Below are positions 8,456 to 18,008 of a DNA stretch of 64,000 nucleotides, in pieces. Below the pieces are notes generated by a model. That model was given only the letters and a program-made list of their open reading frames with translations. It was not told the origin of the DNA and did no database searches. How positions within the stretch are numbered: the first letter of the stretch is position 1; every line of letters begins with the position of its first letter. A program made the position numbers and the translations under genes. The DNA comes from Vreelandella neptunia (GTDB taxonomy: Bacteria > Pseudomonadota > Gammaproteobacteria > Pseudomonadales > Halomonadaceae), in assembly GCF_034479615.1 (NCBI RefSeq), contig NZ_CP140255.1, forward strand, positions 3,782,001 to 3,846,000, given 5' to 3'.

Positions 8456-10030
8456 ATGACTCTGGAAGGCAAACTACTTATTGGCCAGCAGGCCATTAGC
8501 GGCCAACAGGCTGACATTCATGCGGTTAATCCCGCTACCGGCGAGACACTGTCTCCCGCCTATCCCGGCGGCAGCAAGACAGAGGTCGAACAGGCCTGCG
8601 CATTAGCCGAGACGGCTTTTGATAGCTATCGCGAGACCTCCCTAGAGGCACGAGCTAGCTTTCTTGAAACCATTGCCAGCGAGATCGAAGGGATCGGCGA
8701 TGAGCTGATTGAGCGTGCTATGGCCGAAACCGGCCTGCCCCGCCCGCGCTTAGAGGGCGAACGTGGACGTACCTGTGGCCAGCTGCGGCTGTTCGCCTCG
8801 GTAGTGCGCGCCGGTGAGTGGCTGGATGTTCGTATCGACCCTGCCATGCCTGATCGTGAACCGCTGCCCCGCGCCGACCTGCGCCAGCGCCATATTGGCC
8901 TGGGCCCGGTGGCGGTGTTTGGCGCCAGCAACTTCCCGCTCGCCTTTAGTGTGGCCGGTGGCGATACTGCCTCCGCACTGGCGGCTGGCTGCCCGGTTGT
9001 GGTCAAGGGCCACTCTGCCCATCCCGGAACGTCTGAGCTGGTGGGTCGTGCCATTCAACGCGCCGTTGCCAAGTGCAACCTGCCTGAAGGCGTTTTCTCA
9101 CTACTGTTTGGCTCAGGCCGCGACATCGGCCAGGCACTGGTCGCTGACCCGCGTATCCAGGCGGTGGGCTTCACCGGTTCACGCAATGGTGGCACGGCAC
9201 TCATGGCCACTGCCCAGGCGCGGCCACAGCCAATCCCCGTTTACGCCGAGATGAGCTCGATCAATCCGGTCTTTCTGCTGCCGGAAGCGCTCAAGGCACG
9301 CGGTAAAGCGATTGCCGAAGGGTTCGTCGGCTCTCTCAACATGGGCGCCGGGCAGTTCTGCACCAACCCTGGGTTGGTGATTGCGATTCAGGGCCCGGAG
9401 CTGGATGCCTTCGTTGAAGCGGCCGGTGAAGCGGTCAAGGGCAGCGCTGCGCAAACCATGCTGACGCCAGGCATTCACGACGCTTACCAACAGGGTGTTG
9501 ATCGGCTCGCCAACCACGCCAAGGTCACCGAGATCGCACGTGGTCAAGCGGGTGAAACAGCGAACCCTTGCCAAGCGGGACTGTTCGTTACCCAGGCCGA
9601 GGCATTCCTCAACGACCCCGCCCTTCAAGAAGAGGTGTTTGGTTCAACTTCGTTGGTGATCGCCTGTGCGGACGCCCAGGAAGTGGCGCGTGTGGCTGCT
9701 CAGTTGGAAGGCCAGCTCACCATTACGCTACAGATGGATGACGGTGACTTGGCGACAGCCAAGCAACTACTGCCGACGCTGGAGCGCAAGGCGGGCCGTA
9801 TTCTAGCCAACGGCTGGCCGACGGGTGTAGAAGTGTGCCACGCCATGGTACATGGCGGCCCCTTCCCAGCAACCTCGGATTCACGCACGACCTCAGTAGG
9901 TAGCGCGGCCATTTTCCGCTTCCTGCGCCCGGTATGCTACCAAGCGCTGCCGGAAGGATTACTGCCCGAAGCGATCCGTGACGGTAACCCTTGTGGAGTA
10001 TCACGCTTGGTCGATGGCAAGCGTGAATAA
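8456..10030 (+). CDS. 2-oxoglutarate semialdehyde dehydrogenase (NADP+ type)
   Basis: Oxidises 2-oxoglutarate semialdehyde (2,5-dioxopentanoate) to 2-oxoglutarate, the last step of non-phosphorylating pentose pathways, feeding the TCA cycle. The 524-residue ALDH has Asn159 (GASNFP), Glu265 (YAEMSSINP) and nucleophile Cys302 ([12 protein letters not shown]). The GQFCTNPG motif and length match the NADP+-dependent KGSADH group rather than betaine-aldehyde types. AGGAGG precedes the start. It is the last gene of the plus-strand TRAP-araD1 operon, and only 6 bases separate it from the convergent Gfo/Idh gene. Confidence 0.88.
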   Translation: MTLEGKLLIGQQAISGQQADIHAVNPATGETLSPAYPGGSKTEVEQACALAETAFDSYRETSLEARASFLETIASEIEGIGDELIERAMAETGLPRPRLEGERGRTCGQLRLFASVVRAGEWLDVRIDPAMPDREPLPRADLRQRHIGLGPVAVFGASNFPLAFSVAGGDTASALAAGCPVVVKGHSAHPGTSELVGRAIQRAVAKCNLPEGVFSLLFGSGRDIGQALVADPRIQAVGFTGSRNGGTALMATAQARPQPIPVYAEMSSINPVFLLPEALKARGKAIAEGFVGSLNMGAGQFCTNPGLVIAIQGPELDAFVEAAGEAVKGSAAQTMLTPGIHDAYQQGVDRLANHAKVTEIARGQAGETANPCQAGLFVTQAEAFLNDPALQEEVFGSTSLVIACADAQEVARVAAQLEGQLTITLQMDDGDLATAKQLLPTLERKAGRILANGWPTGVEVCHAMVHGGPFPATSDSRTTSVGSAAIFRFLRPVCYQALPEGLLPEAIRDGNPCGVSRLVDGKRE

Positions 10031-10036
10031 CTGGCG

Positions 10037-10963
10037 TTACTCGATAAAGGCGTCGGTGGTTTCACGATGACCGTATAGAAACGCATCGGCGACCTGGCGC
10101 AGCGGGGCAACATCCACCTCGCTGCGCTTGTTTGCGATCAGCTCGGCAAAGCGCGCATATAAACCTTGATACTCGCGCTCCTCCTCTTCAATGATCAGTT
10201 CATCGTCGATGACCAATCGACAGCCACCCTGGGTGAGACTCAAGCGGCTGCCATCGCTATCGATATGCATATCCCAGGTCGGCGGGCCACTTTGTAGGAA
10301 GTCGAAATCGGCCTCGATCGCCGCCCCTTCTGGGTCGGTAAAGGATAACTTTGCCGCAATTGGGGTTTGCGCATTGCTCGGCACCAGCAGCCGCGCCTGT
10401 TGCAGAAAGAACGGTTGGGGCAGGATTTCAGTCGCAATTGACAGCGCATTGATACCGGGATCAAAAACTCCCATGCCACCGGGCTGCCAGATCCACGCCT
10501 GGCCTGGATGCCATACCCGCACATCCTCCTTCCACTCGATCTCTACCCGCTGTACCTGCCGTTCGGCAAGCCACTGCTGGGCTTGGGCCACGCCGGGGGC
10601 AAACCGCGAGTGCCAGGCTGCAAATAGGCTAACGCCCTGCTCTTTGGCACAGGCAATCAAGTCCTCCACTTCGCTTAACGTTGCCCCCGGTGGTTTCTCA
10701 AGCAGCACGTGCTTGCCTCGCATCAGCGCCGCCCGCGCCTGAGAATAGCGCAGATGTGTCGGCGTGCAGATTGAGACAGCGGTGATTTCAGGGCGGGCGT
10801 CTAGCATCGCTTCCAGGTCTTGATAGGCGGGTAGATCCGGCAGCGAGGCGTAGGGATCCGCCGAGGCGACAAGATGGCAGTTCGGGGTGGCGGCTATGGC
10901 CGGGAGGTGCTGGTCGCGGACGATTTTGCCCACGCCCACTAAGCCTAGGTTGAAGTCAGACAT
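10037..10963 (-). CDS. Gfo/Idh/MocA sugar 1-dehydrogenase
   Basis: Probable NAD(P)+-dependent oxidation of an aldose at C1 to its lactone (D-galactose, L-arabinose or related sugars). The start at 10963 is preferred over one 24 bases upstream because AAAGGCAAG precedes it and the protein then begins MSDFNLGLVGVGKI, directly on the Rossmann fold. The 308 residues carry GVGKIVRDQH (about 9-18), SICTPTHLRY and the conserved HVLLEKPPGATL with the family Lys. FDPGINALSI probably holds the catalytic acid. The sequence resembles galactose/arabinose 1-dehydrogenases of bacteria. It is last in the minus-strand operon xylD-eamA-gntR-gfo and gives that pathway its first step. Confidence 0.8.
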   Translation of the reverse strand: MSDFNLGLVGVGKIVRDQHLPAIAATPNCHLVASADPYASLPDLPAYQDLEAMLDARPEITAVSICTPTHLRYSQARAALMRGKHVLLEKPPGATLSEVEDLIACAKEQGVSLFAAWHSRFAPGVAQAQQWLAERQVQRVEIEWKEDVRVWHPGQAWIWQPGGMGVFDPGINALSIATEILPQPFFLQQARLLVPSNAQTPIAAKLSFTDPEGAAIEADFDFLQSGPPTWDMHIDSDGSRLSLTQGGCRLVIDDELIIEEEEREYQGLYARFAELIANKRSEVDVAPLRQVADAFLYGHRETTDAFIE

Positions 10964-10998
10964 ACGCTTGCCTTTGTTATTTACCATTGAAAATGGGG

Positions 10999-11769
10999 TC
11001 AGGAGGTGGTGTCGGGCAACTCAACGCTGCGCCCTAATGAACTGACGCTGTGCTCAAGCCCCAACGCGGCGGCGGTTCCCGCCAACACCGCTTGGGACGC
11101 TAAAAACGCCTCCCGAGGGCGGCGTAGCCGAATGCTCTCCATCAGTTGGCGGTGACGTTCCAGACTCTCTTCAGGATCCGGGGCGTTCTCGTTGGACATG
11201 GAGATCAGCATATAGATGGAGGGCCGCAGGATATGCGATAGCTGCGCCCAGACGATATTGTGGGTTGCCTTGAAAATCGCTTCGTGAAAGGCGACATCGC
11301 ACTCGCTGTGCAGCCGCCGCTCCTCTTCGCAGGTGGCGTTGCGCAGATTTTGCCCCAGCCCTTCGAACGCCTCTTCGATAGCAACCAAATCCCGCGCCTT
11401 GGCGCGTTTGGCGGCGGTCATCGCCACATAGGGCTCAACGTCCAGGCGGAAGGCGAGGATTTCACGCTGAATGTCGGGGTTGGGCGCTGCGTAGCGGGTC
11501 AACCAGTCGGTCACCTGGGCGTCGAGAATATGCCACTCTGAATATTCACGCACCCTGGATCCGTGGCCGGAGATACGCTCGATAATACCGGCATCGACCA
11601 GTTGGCGCAGATCACTGCGCACCGCTGAGCGGTTAATGGCGAATCGCTCGCATAGATCCATTTCCCGAGGCACGAGATCACCGGGGTGGTAGCGCCCACC
11701 GAAGATCTCCTCGGCAAGATGTTCGGCGATACTGGGGCGAGCTGCTGTCTTGCTGGGAGATGACGTCAC
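10999..11769 (-). CDS. FadR-type GntR regulator of the pentonate genes
   Basis: A 256-residue GntR-family repressor with an N-terminal winged helix (about 14-78: GDLVPREMDLCERFAINRSAVRSDLRQLVDAGII) and an all-helical FCD effector domain. The latter shows CDVAFHEAIFKATHN and a later LERHRQLMESI, which should give the metal-binding His residues. It begins with GTG and has no clear ribosome site, so it is probably translated by coupling to eamA 31 bases upstream. Embedded in the xylD operon, it is the best candidate to bind the 23-base element found at 4266 and 14713. Effector is likely a pathway intermediate (inference). Confidence 0.83.
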   Translation of the reverse strand: MTSSPSKTAARPSIAEHLAEEIFGGRYHPGDLVPREMDLCERFAINRSAVRSDLRQLVDAGIIERISGHGSRVREYSEWHILDAQVTDWLTRYAAPNPDIQREILAFRLDVEPYVAMTAAKRAKARDLVAIEEAFEGLGQNLRNATCEEERRLHSECDVAFHEAIFKATHNIVWAQLSHILRPSIYMLISMSNENAPDPEESLERHRQLMESIRLRRPREAFLASQAVLAGTAAALGLEHSVSSLGRSVELPDTTS

Positions 11770-11800
11770 TTCGATAAGACCCTATTTCGATTCCTGTCAA

Positions 11801-12745
11801 TCATAACGTACTTGACCGGTCTACTGTTACCGATGGCGAAGGTTCGAGTCCGGCGCGCATCCTTAGCTCTAAGCGCCGCTCATAGAGACCCTTGGCACCC
11901 AAAGTACCCAACACCAGCACGCCGCCTACCATGGCCATCGGCGCGGGCTGCTCCGCCAGGATCCACCAGGCCAAAAGCGTGCCCAGCACCACTTCCAGTA
12001 GTATCAGTAGGCCCACCTCAGCGGAGGGCAGGTAGAGTGGTCCGCGCTGCAGCAGCGTGACCCCGCAGGGCACAATAATCAGGCAGAGCAGGATCACCAC
12101 AGCCAGCTCATTAACAGCGGGCAGTGCGGGTTCGCTCCCCGCCAGCCAAAACAGTCCAGCAGTGCTGCCAACAATCAGGCCGTTAAACACCAGCATTGGG
12201 CTCATATCCACGCCCGGACGCGTGCGGCAGAGGGTAAAGTTAATCGCCAGGGTTGTTGCCGCCATTAAGGCGAAAGCGTTGCCGATCCAGGAACCGGCCC
12301 CTGCATCATCGAGAGCGATCATGGCGACACCCGCCATACACAGCAATATCGCCAGCCAGGTGCGCCTGGGCAGGCGCTCCTTGAGGATGATCCAGGAGAG
12401 CACGGCCGCGATTAACGGCGAACTGGCAAGGATCATCAACACGTTGCCCGCCTTGGTGTACTGGTTGCCCAGCACAAAGCCACAGGTGGTCAGGCTGAAC
12501 AGTAGCGCGACGGCGATGCCCGTCCAGCCGCAGCGCCGATAGGCCGCCAGGATGCCGCGCCCATAGCGCAGCAGGGCAATCAGCAAAAATCCCAGCCCAG
12601 ACAGAAAGCCGCGCCACATCAAAATTTCTGCATCTGGCAGGTCGGCTACCTTAATCAGCAAGGCATCCGGCGCCATAATCAGCGCCCCACCACCGGTCAA
12701 CAGCAGGCCCTGCTGGCGATGGGATAAGCTACTCCAACGACTCAT
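11801..12745 (-). CDS. EamA-family membrane transporter
   Basis: A 314-residue DMT-superfamily protein with ten predicted helices in two EamA repeats. Features include GFLSGLGFLLIALL (about 45-60), KAGNVLMILASSPLIAAVLSWIILKERLPRRTW (end of repeat one) and EVGLLILLEVVLGTLLAWWILAEQP (repeat two). EamA proteins mostly export metabolites such as amino acids or sugars. Here it lies between the xylonate-type dehydratase and the GntR regulator, so it may export or exchange a sugar-acid intermediate, but the sequence does not show which. The start follows GAGG at a rather long 12-base spacing. Confidence 0.8.
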   Translation of the reverse strand: MSRWSSLSHRQQGLLLTGGGALIMAPDALLIKVADLPDAEILMWRGFLSGLGFLLIALLRYGRGILAAYRRCGWTGIAVALLFSLTTCGFVLGNQYTKAGNVLMILASSPLIAAVLSWIILKERLPRRTWLAILLCMAGVAMIALDDAGAGSWIGNAFALMAATTLAINFTLCRTRPGVDMSPMLVFNGLIVGSTAGLFWLAGSEPALPAVNELAVVILLCLIIVPCGVTLLQRGPLYLPSAEVGLLILLEVVLGTLLAWWILAEQPAPMAMVGGVLVLGTLGAKGLYERRLELRMRAGLEPSPSVTVDRSSTL

Positions 12746-12761
12746 CTAAGTGCTCGCCTCT

Positions 12762-14564
12762 TTAGTGATTGTCTCTGGGCGGATGCTGGCGAGCCACATC
12801 GCGATACTTGGTGGCGGGCTCCAAGGTCATACCGCGATCCAGCGGTTCGACCATACTGCGCTGGATCTCTTGCCAAGGCGTCTGGTGACCAGGGTAGCGG
12901 TACCCGCCCTGCTGGGTTAAACGCTCGCGGCGCGCTTCCAGCTCACTCGTTTCGATCAGCAGCTGCACCTCGCCGCGCTTGAGGTCAACCCGCAGCCGGT
13001 CGCCGCTTTCCAGCAGCGCCAAGCCGCCCCCCGTGGCCGCTTCTGGGGAGGCATTAAGAATCGACGGCGAGCCGGAAGTGCCCGACTGGCGGCCATCGCC
13101 CAGGCAAGGCAGCGACTCAATACCCTGTTTGATCAGCGCCTCCGGCGGCTGCATATTGACCACTTCGGCCCCACCGGGGTGCCCCACCGGGCCTGCGCCG
13201 CGCATGACCAGAATGGTGCGTGCATCAATGTTCAGCGCTGGGTCATCAATACGCGCGTGGTAATCCTCGGAGCCGTCGAAGACCACCACCTTGCCTTCAA
13301 AGGCTTCCGGGTCGTTGGGATCATTCAGGAAGCGCTCACGGAAGTCCCGGGAGATCACGCTGGTTTTCATCAGCGCCGAGTCGAATAGATTGCCCTTGAG
13401 ATTGAGGAAGCCCGCATGATCCACCAAAGGGTCGTTATAGCGACAAATCACATCGGGGTCTTGGGTTTCGCGGCCCTGCAGATTATCGCCTATGGAGCGG
13501 CCATTGACCGTCAGCGCATCGCCGTGGAGCTTACCCGCCGACTGTAGCTCGTGAAGGATCGCGGGAACGCCACCGGCGCGATAGAACTCTTCGCACAGGA
13601 AGGCACCGGCAGGCATCACGTTGGCCAGCAGCGGGATTTCATGGCCCAGGCGCTGCCAGTCGTCGTTATTCAGTTCAATACCCGCATGGCGAGCAATGGC
13701 ATTAATGTGCACCGGCGCGTTAGAAGAGCCGCCCAATGCCGAGCAGGCCACAATGGCGTTCTCAAACGCTTCGCGGGTCAGAATATCCAGCGGGCGCAGG
13801 TCTTCCCAGACCATATCGACAATCCGTGTACCGGTGTCGTAGGCCACCATCGCGCGCTCTTTATAGGGTGCGGGTATCACCGCCGAACCTGGCAGGCTCA
13901 TGCCCAGCACTTCGGCCATGGAATTCATGGTGGAGGCGGTGCCCATGGTATTGCAGTGGCCAATCGAAGGCGCCGAATCGCTGGCACGGGAGAGAAACTC
14001 TGCGTAGTCGATATCGCCCGCTGCCAAGCGCTTGCGCAACTCCCAGATGATGGTGCCCGAGCCAACCCGCTCCGCACCGCGCCAGCCGTTGAGCATCGGC
14101 CCGCCGGACAGCACGATGGCGGGAATATTCACCGTTGCCGCCGCCATCAGCGCGGCAGGGGTGGTTTTATCGCAGCCGGTGGTTAATACCACGCCGTCCA
14201 GCGGGTAACCGTGCAGCACCTCCACGATGCCTAAATAAGCAAGATTACGATCCAGCGCCGCCGTGGGTCGCCGCACGTTCTCATGAATAGGATGCATGGG
14301 AAATTCAAACGGCACACCGCCCGCAGCGCGAATACCGTCTTTTACCCGCTTAACCAAGTCGATGTGGTGGCGGTTGCACGGGGTTAAATCAGAGCCGGAT
14401 TGGCAGATACCAATAATTGGCTTACCGCTGGTCAGCTCATCCAGGGTAATGCCGTAATTAAGGTAGCGCTCAATACACAGCGCAGTGGTTCCCGGGTGGT
14501 CGGGGTTATCGAACCAGTAACGTGAACGTAACTGCTCAGGCGTTATTCGCTGAAAATTGGCCAT
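12762..14564 (-). CDS. xylD: D-xylonate dehydratase-type IlvD/Edd enzyme
   Basis: Converts D-xylonate (or a related pentonate) to 2-keto-3-deoxy-xylonate. The 600-residue protein opens with [27 protein letters not shown] and ends [16 protein letters not shown], both very like the Caulobacter XylD sequence as I recall it. Candidate [2Fe-2S] ligands are Cys63 (SDLTPCN), Cys131 ([10 protein letters not shown]) and Cys204 (GHCNTMGTA). It belongs to a different subgroup from the dehydratase at 2412. GGAG lies eight bases before the ATG. It heads the operon xylD-eamA-gntR-gfo and is divergent from an orphan TRAP receptor. Rhizobium L-arabinonate dehydratase is also close, so the exact pentonate is uncertain. 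Confidence 0.85.
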   Translation of the reverse strand: MANFQRITPEQLRSRYWFDNPDHPGTTALCIERYLNYGITLDELTSGKPIIGICQSGSDLTPCNRHHIDLVKRVKDGIRAAGGVPFEFPMHPIHENVRRPTAALDRNLAYLGIVEVLHGYPLDGVVLTTGCDKTTPAALMAAATVNIPAIVLSGGPMLNGWRGAERVGSGTIIWELRKRLAAGDIDYAEFLSRASDSAPSIGHCNTMGTASTMNSMAEVLGMSLPGSAVIPAPYKERAMVAYDTGTRIVDMVWEDLRPLDILTREAFENAIVACSALGGSSNAPVHINAIARHAGIELNNDDWQRLGHEIPLLANVMPAGAFLCEEFYRAGGVPAILHELQSAGKLHGDALTVNGRSIGDNLQGRETQDPDVICRYNDPLVDHAGFLNLKGNLFDSALMKTSVISRDFRERFLNDPNDPEAFEGKVVVFDGSEDYHARIDDPALNIDARTILVMRGAGPVGHPGGAEVVNMQPPEALIKQGIESLPCLGDGRQSGTSGSPSILNASPEAATGGGLALLESGDRLRVDLKRGEVQLLIETSELEARRERLTQQGGYRYPGHQTPWQEIQRSMVEPLDRGMTLEPATKYRDVARQHPPRDNH

Positions 14565-14888
14565 GGTTCCGCTCCACGCCTAAAGTAAATATAAAAGTCA
14601 GTAGGCGCGTAGGCACTGAGACCGCCCCACCGACAATATCGATTAAGTAAGTTCCCTAAAGTGTAGGGGAGAGTTGGCATGACGGTACGCTTTCTTACCA
14701 GCAACGTCGATACATACAAAAGTATATGTTGAACATATAATGAAAACATTAGACATTCATCTAAGGGTTGCGGCGCTCACACCTCTTGAAGCAAGTGCCG
14801 CTTACACAACAACAATTAACCACGCTGCAGTTCGCTTGGAAGACACCCTTAGCGAAGCGGTCTGTAGCTCGCCAGGAGAATGACGACT
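14565..14888. promoter_or_regulatory. Divergent promoter region with shared 23-base operator
   Basis: This 324-base gap holds no gene. Positions 14713-14735 repeat exactly the 23 bases at 4266-4288, including ATAC-AAAA-GTAT. The palindrome ATGTTGAACAT is complete here (14726-14736). A TATAAT -10 hexamer for the dctP direction lies at 14736-14741, directly abutting the element, as expected for a repressor site. The rest of the gap shows no repeat or hairpin that I can support. The leader of dctP is about 140 bases long. Confidence 0.7.
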
Positions 14889-15965
14889 ATGCACCACCTT
14901 TGGAAACGTACTCTATTAATAACCGGCGCTACTCTGCTCAGCTCAGGTATCGCCTATGCGCAAACGCCTGATCTATCTGACCCGCCAGCGATTGATGGCG
15001 ATATAGTGGGTGACCACGGCAGCGTCACCCTGCGTATGGGGCTAGGCTTAGCGGAAAGTTCGCCCCAGTACATCTCCAGCCAGTTCTTCGCGGATATTCT
15101 CAACCAGCGCAGCGAAGGCCGCATCAGCGTTAATATCTTCCCTAACAGCCAGCTTGGCGACGATGTGCAGATGATGGAAATGCTGCAGACCGGCACGCTG
15201 GATATGACTTATCCCTCCTCTTCACCTGCTACCGGCTACGTTGAGGAGCTGGCAGTTTTCGACCTCCCCTTCTTGCTACCTACCCGGGAAGCGGCTATTG
15301 AGGCCATGCGTAGCGATGCTGCTCAGGAAATGCTAGACGCCTTCGATGGTAGCGGCATCAAAGCCTTAGCATTTTCTGAGAATGGCTTTCGTCAGCTCTC
15401 CAACAGTGCTCGAGAAGTCTCCTCTCCAGAGGATGTGGCGGGACTAGACGTTCGCGGTCTATCTATTCGCACCATGGAAAACCCGGTGCACTTAGCTATT
15501 TGGGAAGCACTGGGCGCCAACCCGACCCCAATGGCATTTGGTGAGCTGTTCTCCGCCATGGAACAAGGCGTGGTCGATGGCCAGGAGAACCCTTGGAGCA
15601 CCATTCTGACCTCCAATTTCTATGAAGTGCAGGACTACGGCTCCGAAACCCGCCATGTTTACACCCCCTTCATCAAGATGATCTCTCAGCGTACCTGGGA
15701 TCGCCTCGACCCTGAGTATCAGGAGCTTGTTCAGGAAGCGGCGCTGCAGGCTGCCGATTATGAAATCCAGCTTTCCAGTGAGTACGACGACTGGGCACGG
15801 GATCAGCTTGAAGAGCGTGGTATGCAAATCACCCGCCTTGATGACGAGCAAATTGCCGCCTTCCAGGAAGCCGTAGAGCCGGTTTACGAAGAGTGGGCCC
15901 CGCGTATTGGTGAAGATCTAGTGGCTGAGTTTCAGCGCATTGCTGAGTCGTCAATGACGGACTGA
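14889..15965 (+). CDS. Orphan TRAP substrate-binding protein (DctP)
   Basis: Periplasmic TRAP receptor without adjacent dctQ or dctM. A start at 14880 is possible, but its AGGAG is only one base away; the ATG at 14889 gives about nine bases. The 358 residues start with signal peptide MHHLWKRTLLITGATLLSSGIAYAQ, then a DctP fold with GLDVRGLSIRTMENPVHLAIWE (substrate-binding Arg) and the signature AMEQGVVDGQENPWSTI. A UUCG-capped terminator follows at once, so the gene is monocistronic. It shares its operator with the 4.4 kb TRAP operon. It may therefore feed that transporter's membrane subunits, or act in sensing; this is inference. Confidence 0.85.
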   Translation: MHHLWKRTLLITGATLLSSGIAYAQTPDLSDPPAIDGDIVGDHGSVTLRMGLGLAESSPQYISSQFFADILNQRSEGRISVNIFPNSQLGDDVQMMEMLQTGTLDMTYPSSSPATGYVEELAVFDLPFLLPTREAAIEAMRSDAAQEMLDAFDGSGIKALAFSENGFRQLSNSAREVSSPEDVAGLDVRGLSIRTMENPVHLAIWEALGANPTPMAFGELFSAMEQGVVDGQENPWSTILTSNFYEVQDYGSETRHVYTPFIKMISQRTWDRLDPEYQELVQEAALQAADYEIQLSSEYDDWARDQLEERGMQITRLDDEQIAAFQEAVEPVYEEWAPRIGEDLVAEFQRIAESSMTD

Positions 15966-16030
15966 TCACTTCAATGCTGGAACCTCTCCCGTTATCAAGC
16001 ATTTAAAATAAACTCATTCATGAGTATTTA

Positions 16031-16058
16031 AAGGGACGGCTTCGGCCGTCCCTTTTGC
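16031..16058 (+). terminator. Intrinsic terminator after the orphan dctP
   Basis: Ten-base perfect stem AAGGGACGGC / GCCGTCCCTT closed by a TTCG tetraloop (16041-16044), whose distal arm ends in CCTTTTG. It ends the dctP transcript and isolates it from the SDR gene at 16268. Confidence 0.85.
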
Positions 16059-16124
16059 GTTTCATGATGACTTGCAGAATATTGGCAACTGCCATCATCT
16101 AGGCCATACTTAGACAAACATCAT

Positions 16125-16160
16125 CCTAGCATCCTGTCATACCATATGACTTTCGTCATA
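16125..16160. promoter_or_regulatory. GTCATA operator cluster upstream of the fuconate genes
   Basis: In the 302-base gap before the SDR gene, three half-sites stand in a row: GTCATA (16136-16141), TATGAC (16145-16150) and GTCATA (16155-16160). The minus-strand reading of 16125-16144 is TGGTATGACAGGATGCTAGG. It closely matches elements at 25962-25981 and 29126-29145 that precede the threonate-type operon. The probable binder is the GntR regulator at 20859-21584. Apart from the terminator at 16031 and this cluster, I see nothing else in the gap. Confidence 0.6.
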
Positions 16161-16267
16161 AAGGTAATTACCGCCACTGACGCAGTGGCTAATGCAATAG
16201 ACCATCAAGGGGCGCTAATAGGATCAACAGCAGTACCGGATCAACAACAACCACACCGGGAACCGCC

Positions 16268-17017
16268 ATGCGACTTAAAGACAAGACGGCTCTAATTACC
16301 GCTGCAGGCCAAGGAATTGGCCGGGCTACGGCACTGCACTTTGCCGCAGAAGGCGCGCGGGTCATTGCCACAGACATCAACACCCAAAGCCTCGAAGAGC
16401 TGGCCGCGATACCTGGCATCAACACGCGCCAGCTCGATGTGCTGGATACCGCCGCCATTGACGCATTAGCCGCTGAGCTGGGCGCCGTCGACATCCTCTT
16501 CAACTGCGCTGGCTTTGTGGCCAACGGCTCGCTACTGGAAGGTAGCGACGACGACTGGGAGTTATCGCTATCACTCAATGTGATGGCGATGATGCGCATG
16601 ACGCGCGCCTTGCTGCCGGCCATGCTCAACAACGGCGGCGGCAGTATCATCAATATGGCTTCGGTGGCCTCAAGCCTCAAAGGCGTGCCCAACCGCTGCG
16701 CATACGGCACTACCAAGGCGGCGGTAATTGGCCTGACTAAATCAGTGGCCGCCGACTACATCGGGCAGGGAATTCGCTGCAACGCCATCTGCCCCGGCAC
16801 GGTGGACTCACCTTCGTTACGCCAGCGCATTGGCGAACAAGCCAAGCGACAGGGGCGCAAGGAGGGGGATGTCTACGCCGAGTTCATCGCCCGTCAGCCC
16901 CAGGGGCGACTGGGCAACCCTGAAGAAATTGCTGCCTTGGCCCTCTATTTAGCTGCCGATGAGTCTAGTTATACCACCGGTACCACCCAGATCATTGATG
17001 GTGGCTGGCTGATCTGA
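16268..17017 (+). CDS. SDR, 2-keto-3-deoxy-L-fuconate dehydrogenase type
   Basis: Expected to oxidise 2-keto-3-deoxy-L-fuconate at C4 to the 2,4-diketo acid with NAD+, in the non-phosphorylating L-fucose pathway. The 249-residue classical SDR has the cofactor motif TAAGQGIG (11-18), NCAG (79-82), Ser132/Ser135, and the catalytic pair Tyr146 and Lys150 (AYGTTK). The RCNAICPGTVDSPSLRQRI segment resembles the BDH2/fuconate-dehydrogenase branch, which supports the assignment. It starts the cluster SDR-FAH-ADH-UxaA and complements L-fuconate dehydratase at 30453. The same enzyme could process the D-arabinose analogue. Confidence 0.75.
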   Translation: MRLKDKTALITAAGQGIGRATALHFAAEGARVIATDINTQSLEELAAIPGINTRQLDVLDTAAIDALAAELGAVDILFNCAGFVANGSLLEGSDDDWELSLSLNVMAMMRMTRALLPAMLNNGGGSIINMASVASSLKGVPNRCAYGTTKAAVIGLTKSVAADYIGQGIRCNAICPGTVDSPSLRQRIGEQAKRQGRKEGDVYAEFIARQPQGRLGNPEEIAALALYLAADESSYTTGTTQIIDGGWLI

Positions 17018-17067
17018 CCGAGTGAGCGCCGATCTCCCCATCTCCAATGCGATGTCGGTTTGTAAGA

Positions 17068-17109
17068 CAACTAACTCTTAGCAACTAATTCTTAGCAACT
17101 AGCGCTTAA
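17068..17109. repeat. Three tandem 14-base repeats before the FAH gene
   Basis: Copies at 17068-17081, 17082-17095 and 17096-17109 read CAACTAACTCTTAG, CAACTAATTCTTAG and CAACTAGCGCTTAA. They fill most of the 125-base gap between the SDR and FAH genes. No function is apparent. Confidence 0.75.
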
Positions 17110-17142
17110 AGCTAATTTTCTGAACCACAAAGGAACGGATCA

Positions 17143-17994
17143 ATGAAATTTTTACGCTTCGGCCCCCGCGGCCATGAAAAGCCCGGCTTGTTGGACGACA
17201 ATGGAGTGATTCGCGACCTGTCAGCGCATGTCACCGATCTGGCCGGAGAAGCTCTCGACCGCCACGCCCTCGAAGCGCTTGCTGCGCTTGATCCATCGAG
17301 TCTGCCCGAAGTGCCCGCCGATACGCGTATCGGCCCCTGCGTTGCTGGCGTGGGCAAGTTCATCTGCATTGGTCTTAACTACTCTGACCACGCCGCCGAA
17401 ACCGGCGCTCAGGTTCCCCCGGAGCCGGTGATTTTCAATAAATGGACCAGCGCCATTTGCGGCCCCAATGACGAGGTGATTATCCCGCATGATTCCGAGA
17501 AAACCGACTGGGAAGTGGAGCTGGGTGTGGTGATCGGTAAGGCCGGGCGTTACATCGAAGAAGCCGATGCCATGCAGCACGTTGCCGGCTTCTGTGTAGT
17601 CAACGATGTCTCCGAGCGCGAGTTCCAGCTCGAACGCAGCGGCACCTGGGATAAAGGTAAGGGCTGCGACACCTTCGGCCCTCTGGGCCCGTGGCTTGTC
17701 ACGCCCGACGAGGTTACAGACCCCCATCAGCTCGACATGTGGCTCGACGTGGATGGTAAGCGCTACCAGGATGGCAACACCCGCACCATGGTCTATCAGA
17801 TCCCGTTTCTGATCAGCTACCTGAGCCGCTTTATGAGCCTACAGCCAGGTGATGTGATCTCCACTGGCACCCCGCCCGGTGTCGGCATGGGGCAACAGCC
17901 GCCGGTCTACCTCAAACCTGGCCAACGTATGCGCCTGGGTATCCAGGGGCTGGGTGAGCAGCAGCAGACCGTCGTAGCCGACCAGAAACGCTGA
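17143..17994 (+). CDS. FAH-family 2,4-diketo-3-deoxy-L-fuconate hydrolase type
   Basis: Expected to hydrolyse the 2,4-diketo acid to pyruvate plus L-lactate (or glycolate from the arabinose analogue). The 283 residues have an N-terminal cap (1-60) and the FAH core: FICIGLNYSDHAAETG (about 72-87), a metal-binding segment DWEVELGVVIGK (two Glu, about 123-134), then FCVVNDVSEREFQ with the third acidic ligand. KGCDTFGPLGPWL and GDVISTGTPPGVGMG follow. This is the short FAH subgroup that includes ureidoglycolate-lyase-like names. AAAGGA precedes the ATG. Its position after the fuconate dehydrogenase gene is the main reason for the substrate call. Confidence 0.78.
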   Translation: MKFLRFGPRGHEKPGLLDDNGVIRDLSAHVTDLAGEALDRHALEALAALDPSSLPEVPADTRIGPCVAGVGKFICIGLNYSDHAAETGAQVPPEPVIFNKWTSAICGPNDEVIIPHDSEKTDWEVELGVVIGKAGRYIEEADAMQHVAGFCVVNDVSEREFQLERSGTWDKGKGCDTFGPLGPWLVTPDEVTDPHQLDMWLDVDGKRYQDGNTRTMVYQIPFLISYLSRFMSLQPGDVISTGTPPGVGMGQQPPVYLKPGQRMRLGIQGLGEQQQTVVADQKR

Positions 17995-18008
17995 GCCAGG
18001 AGGCCAAG

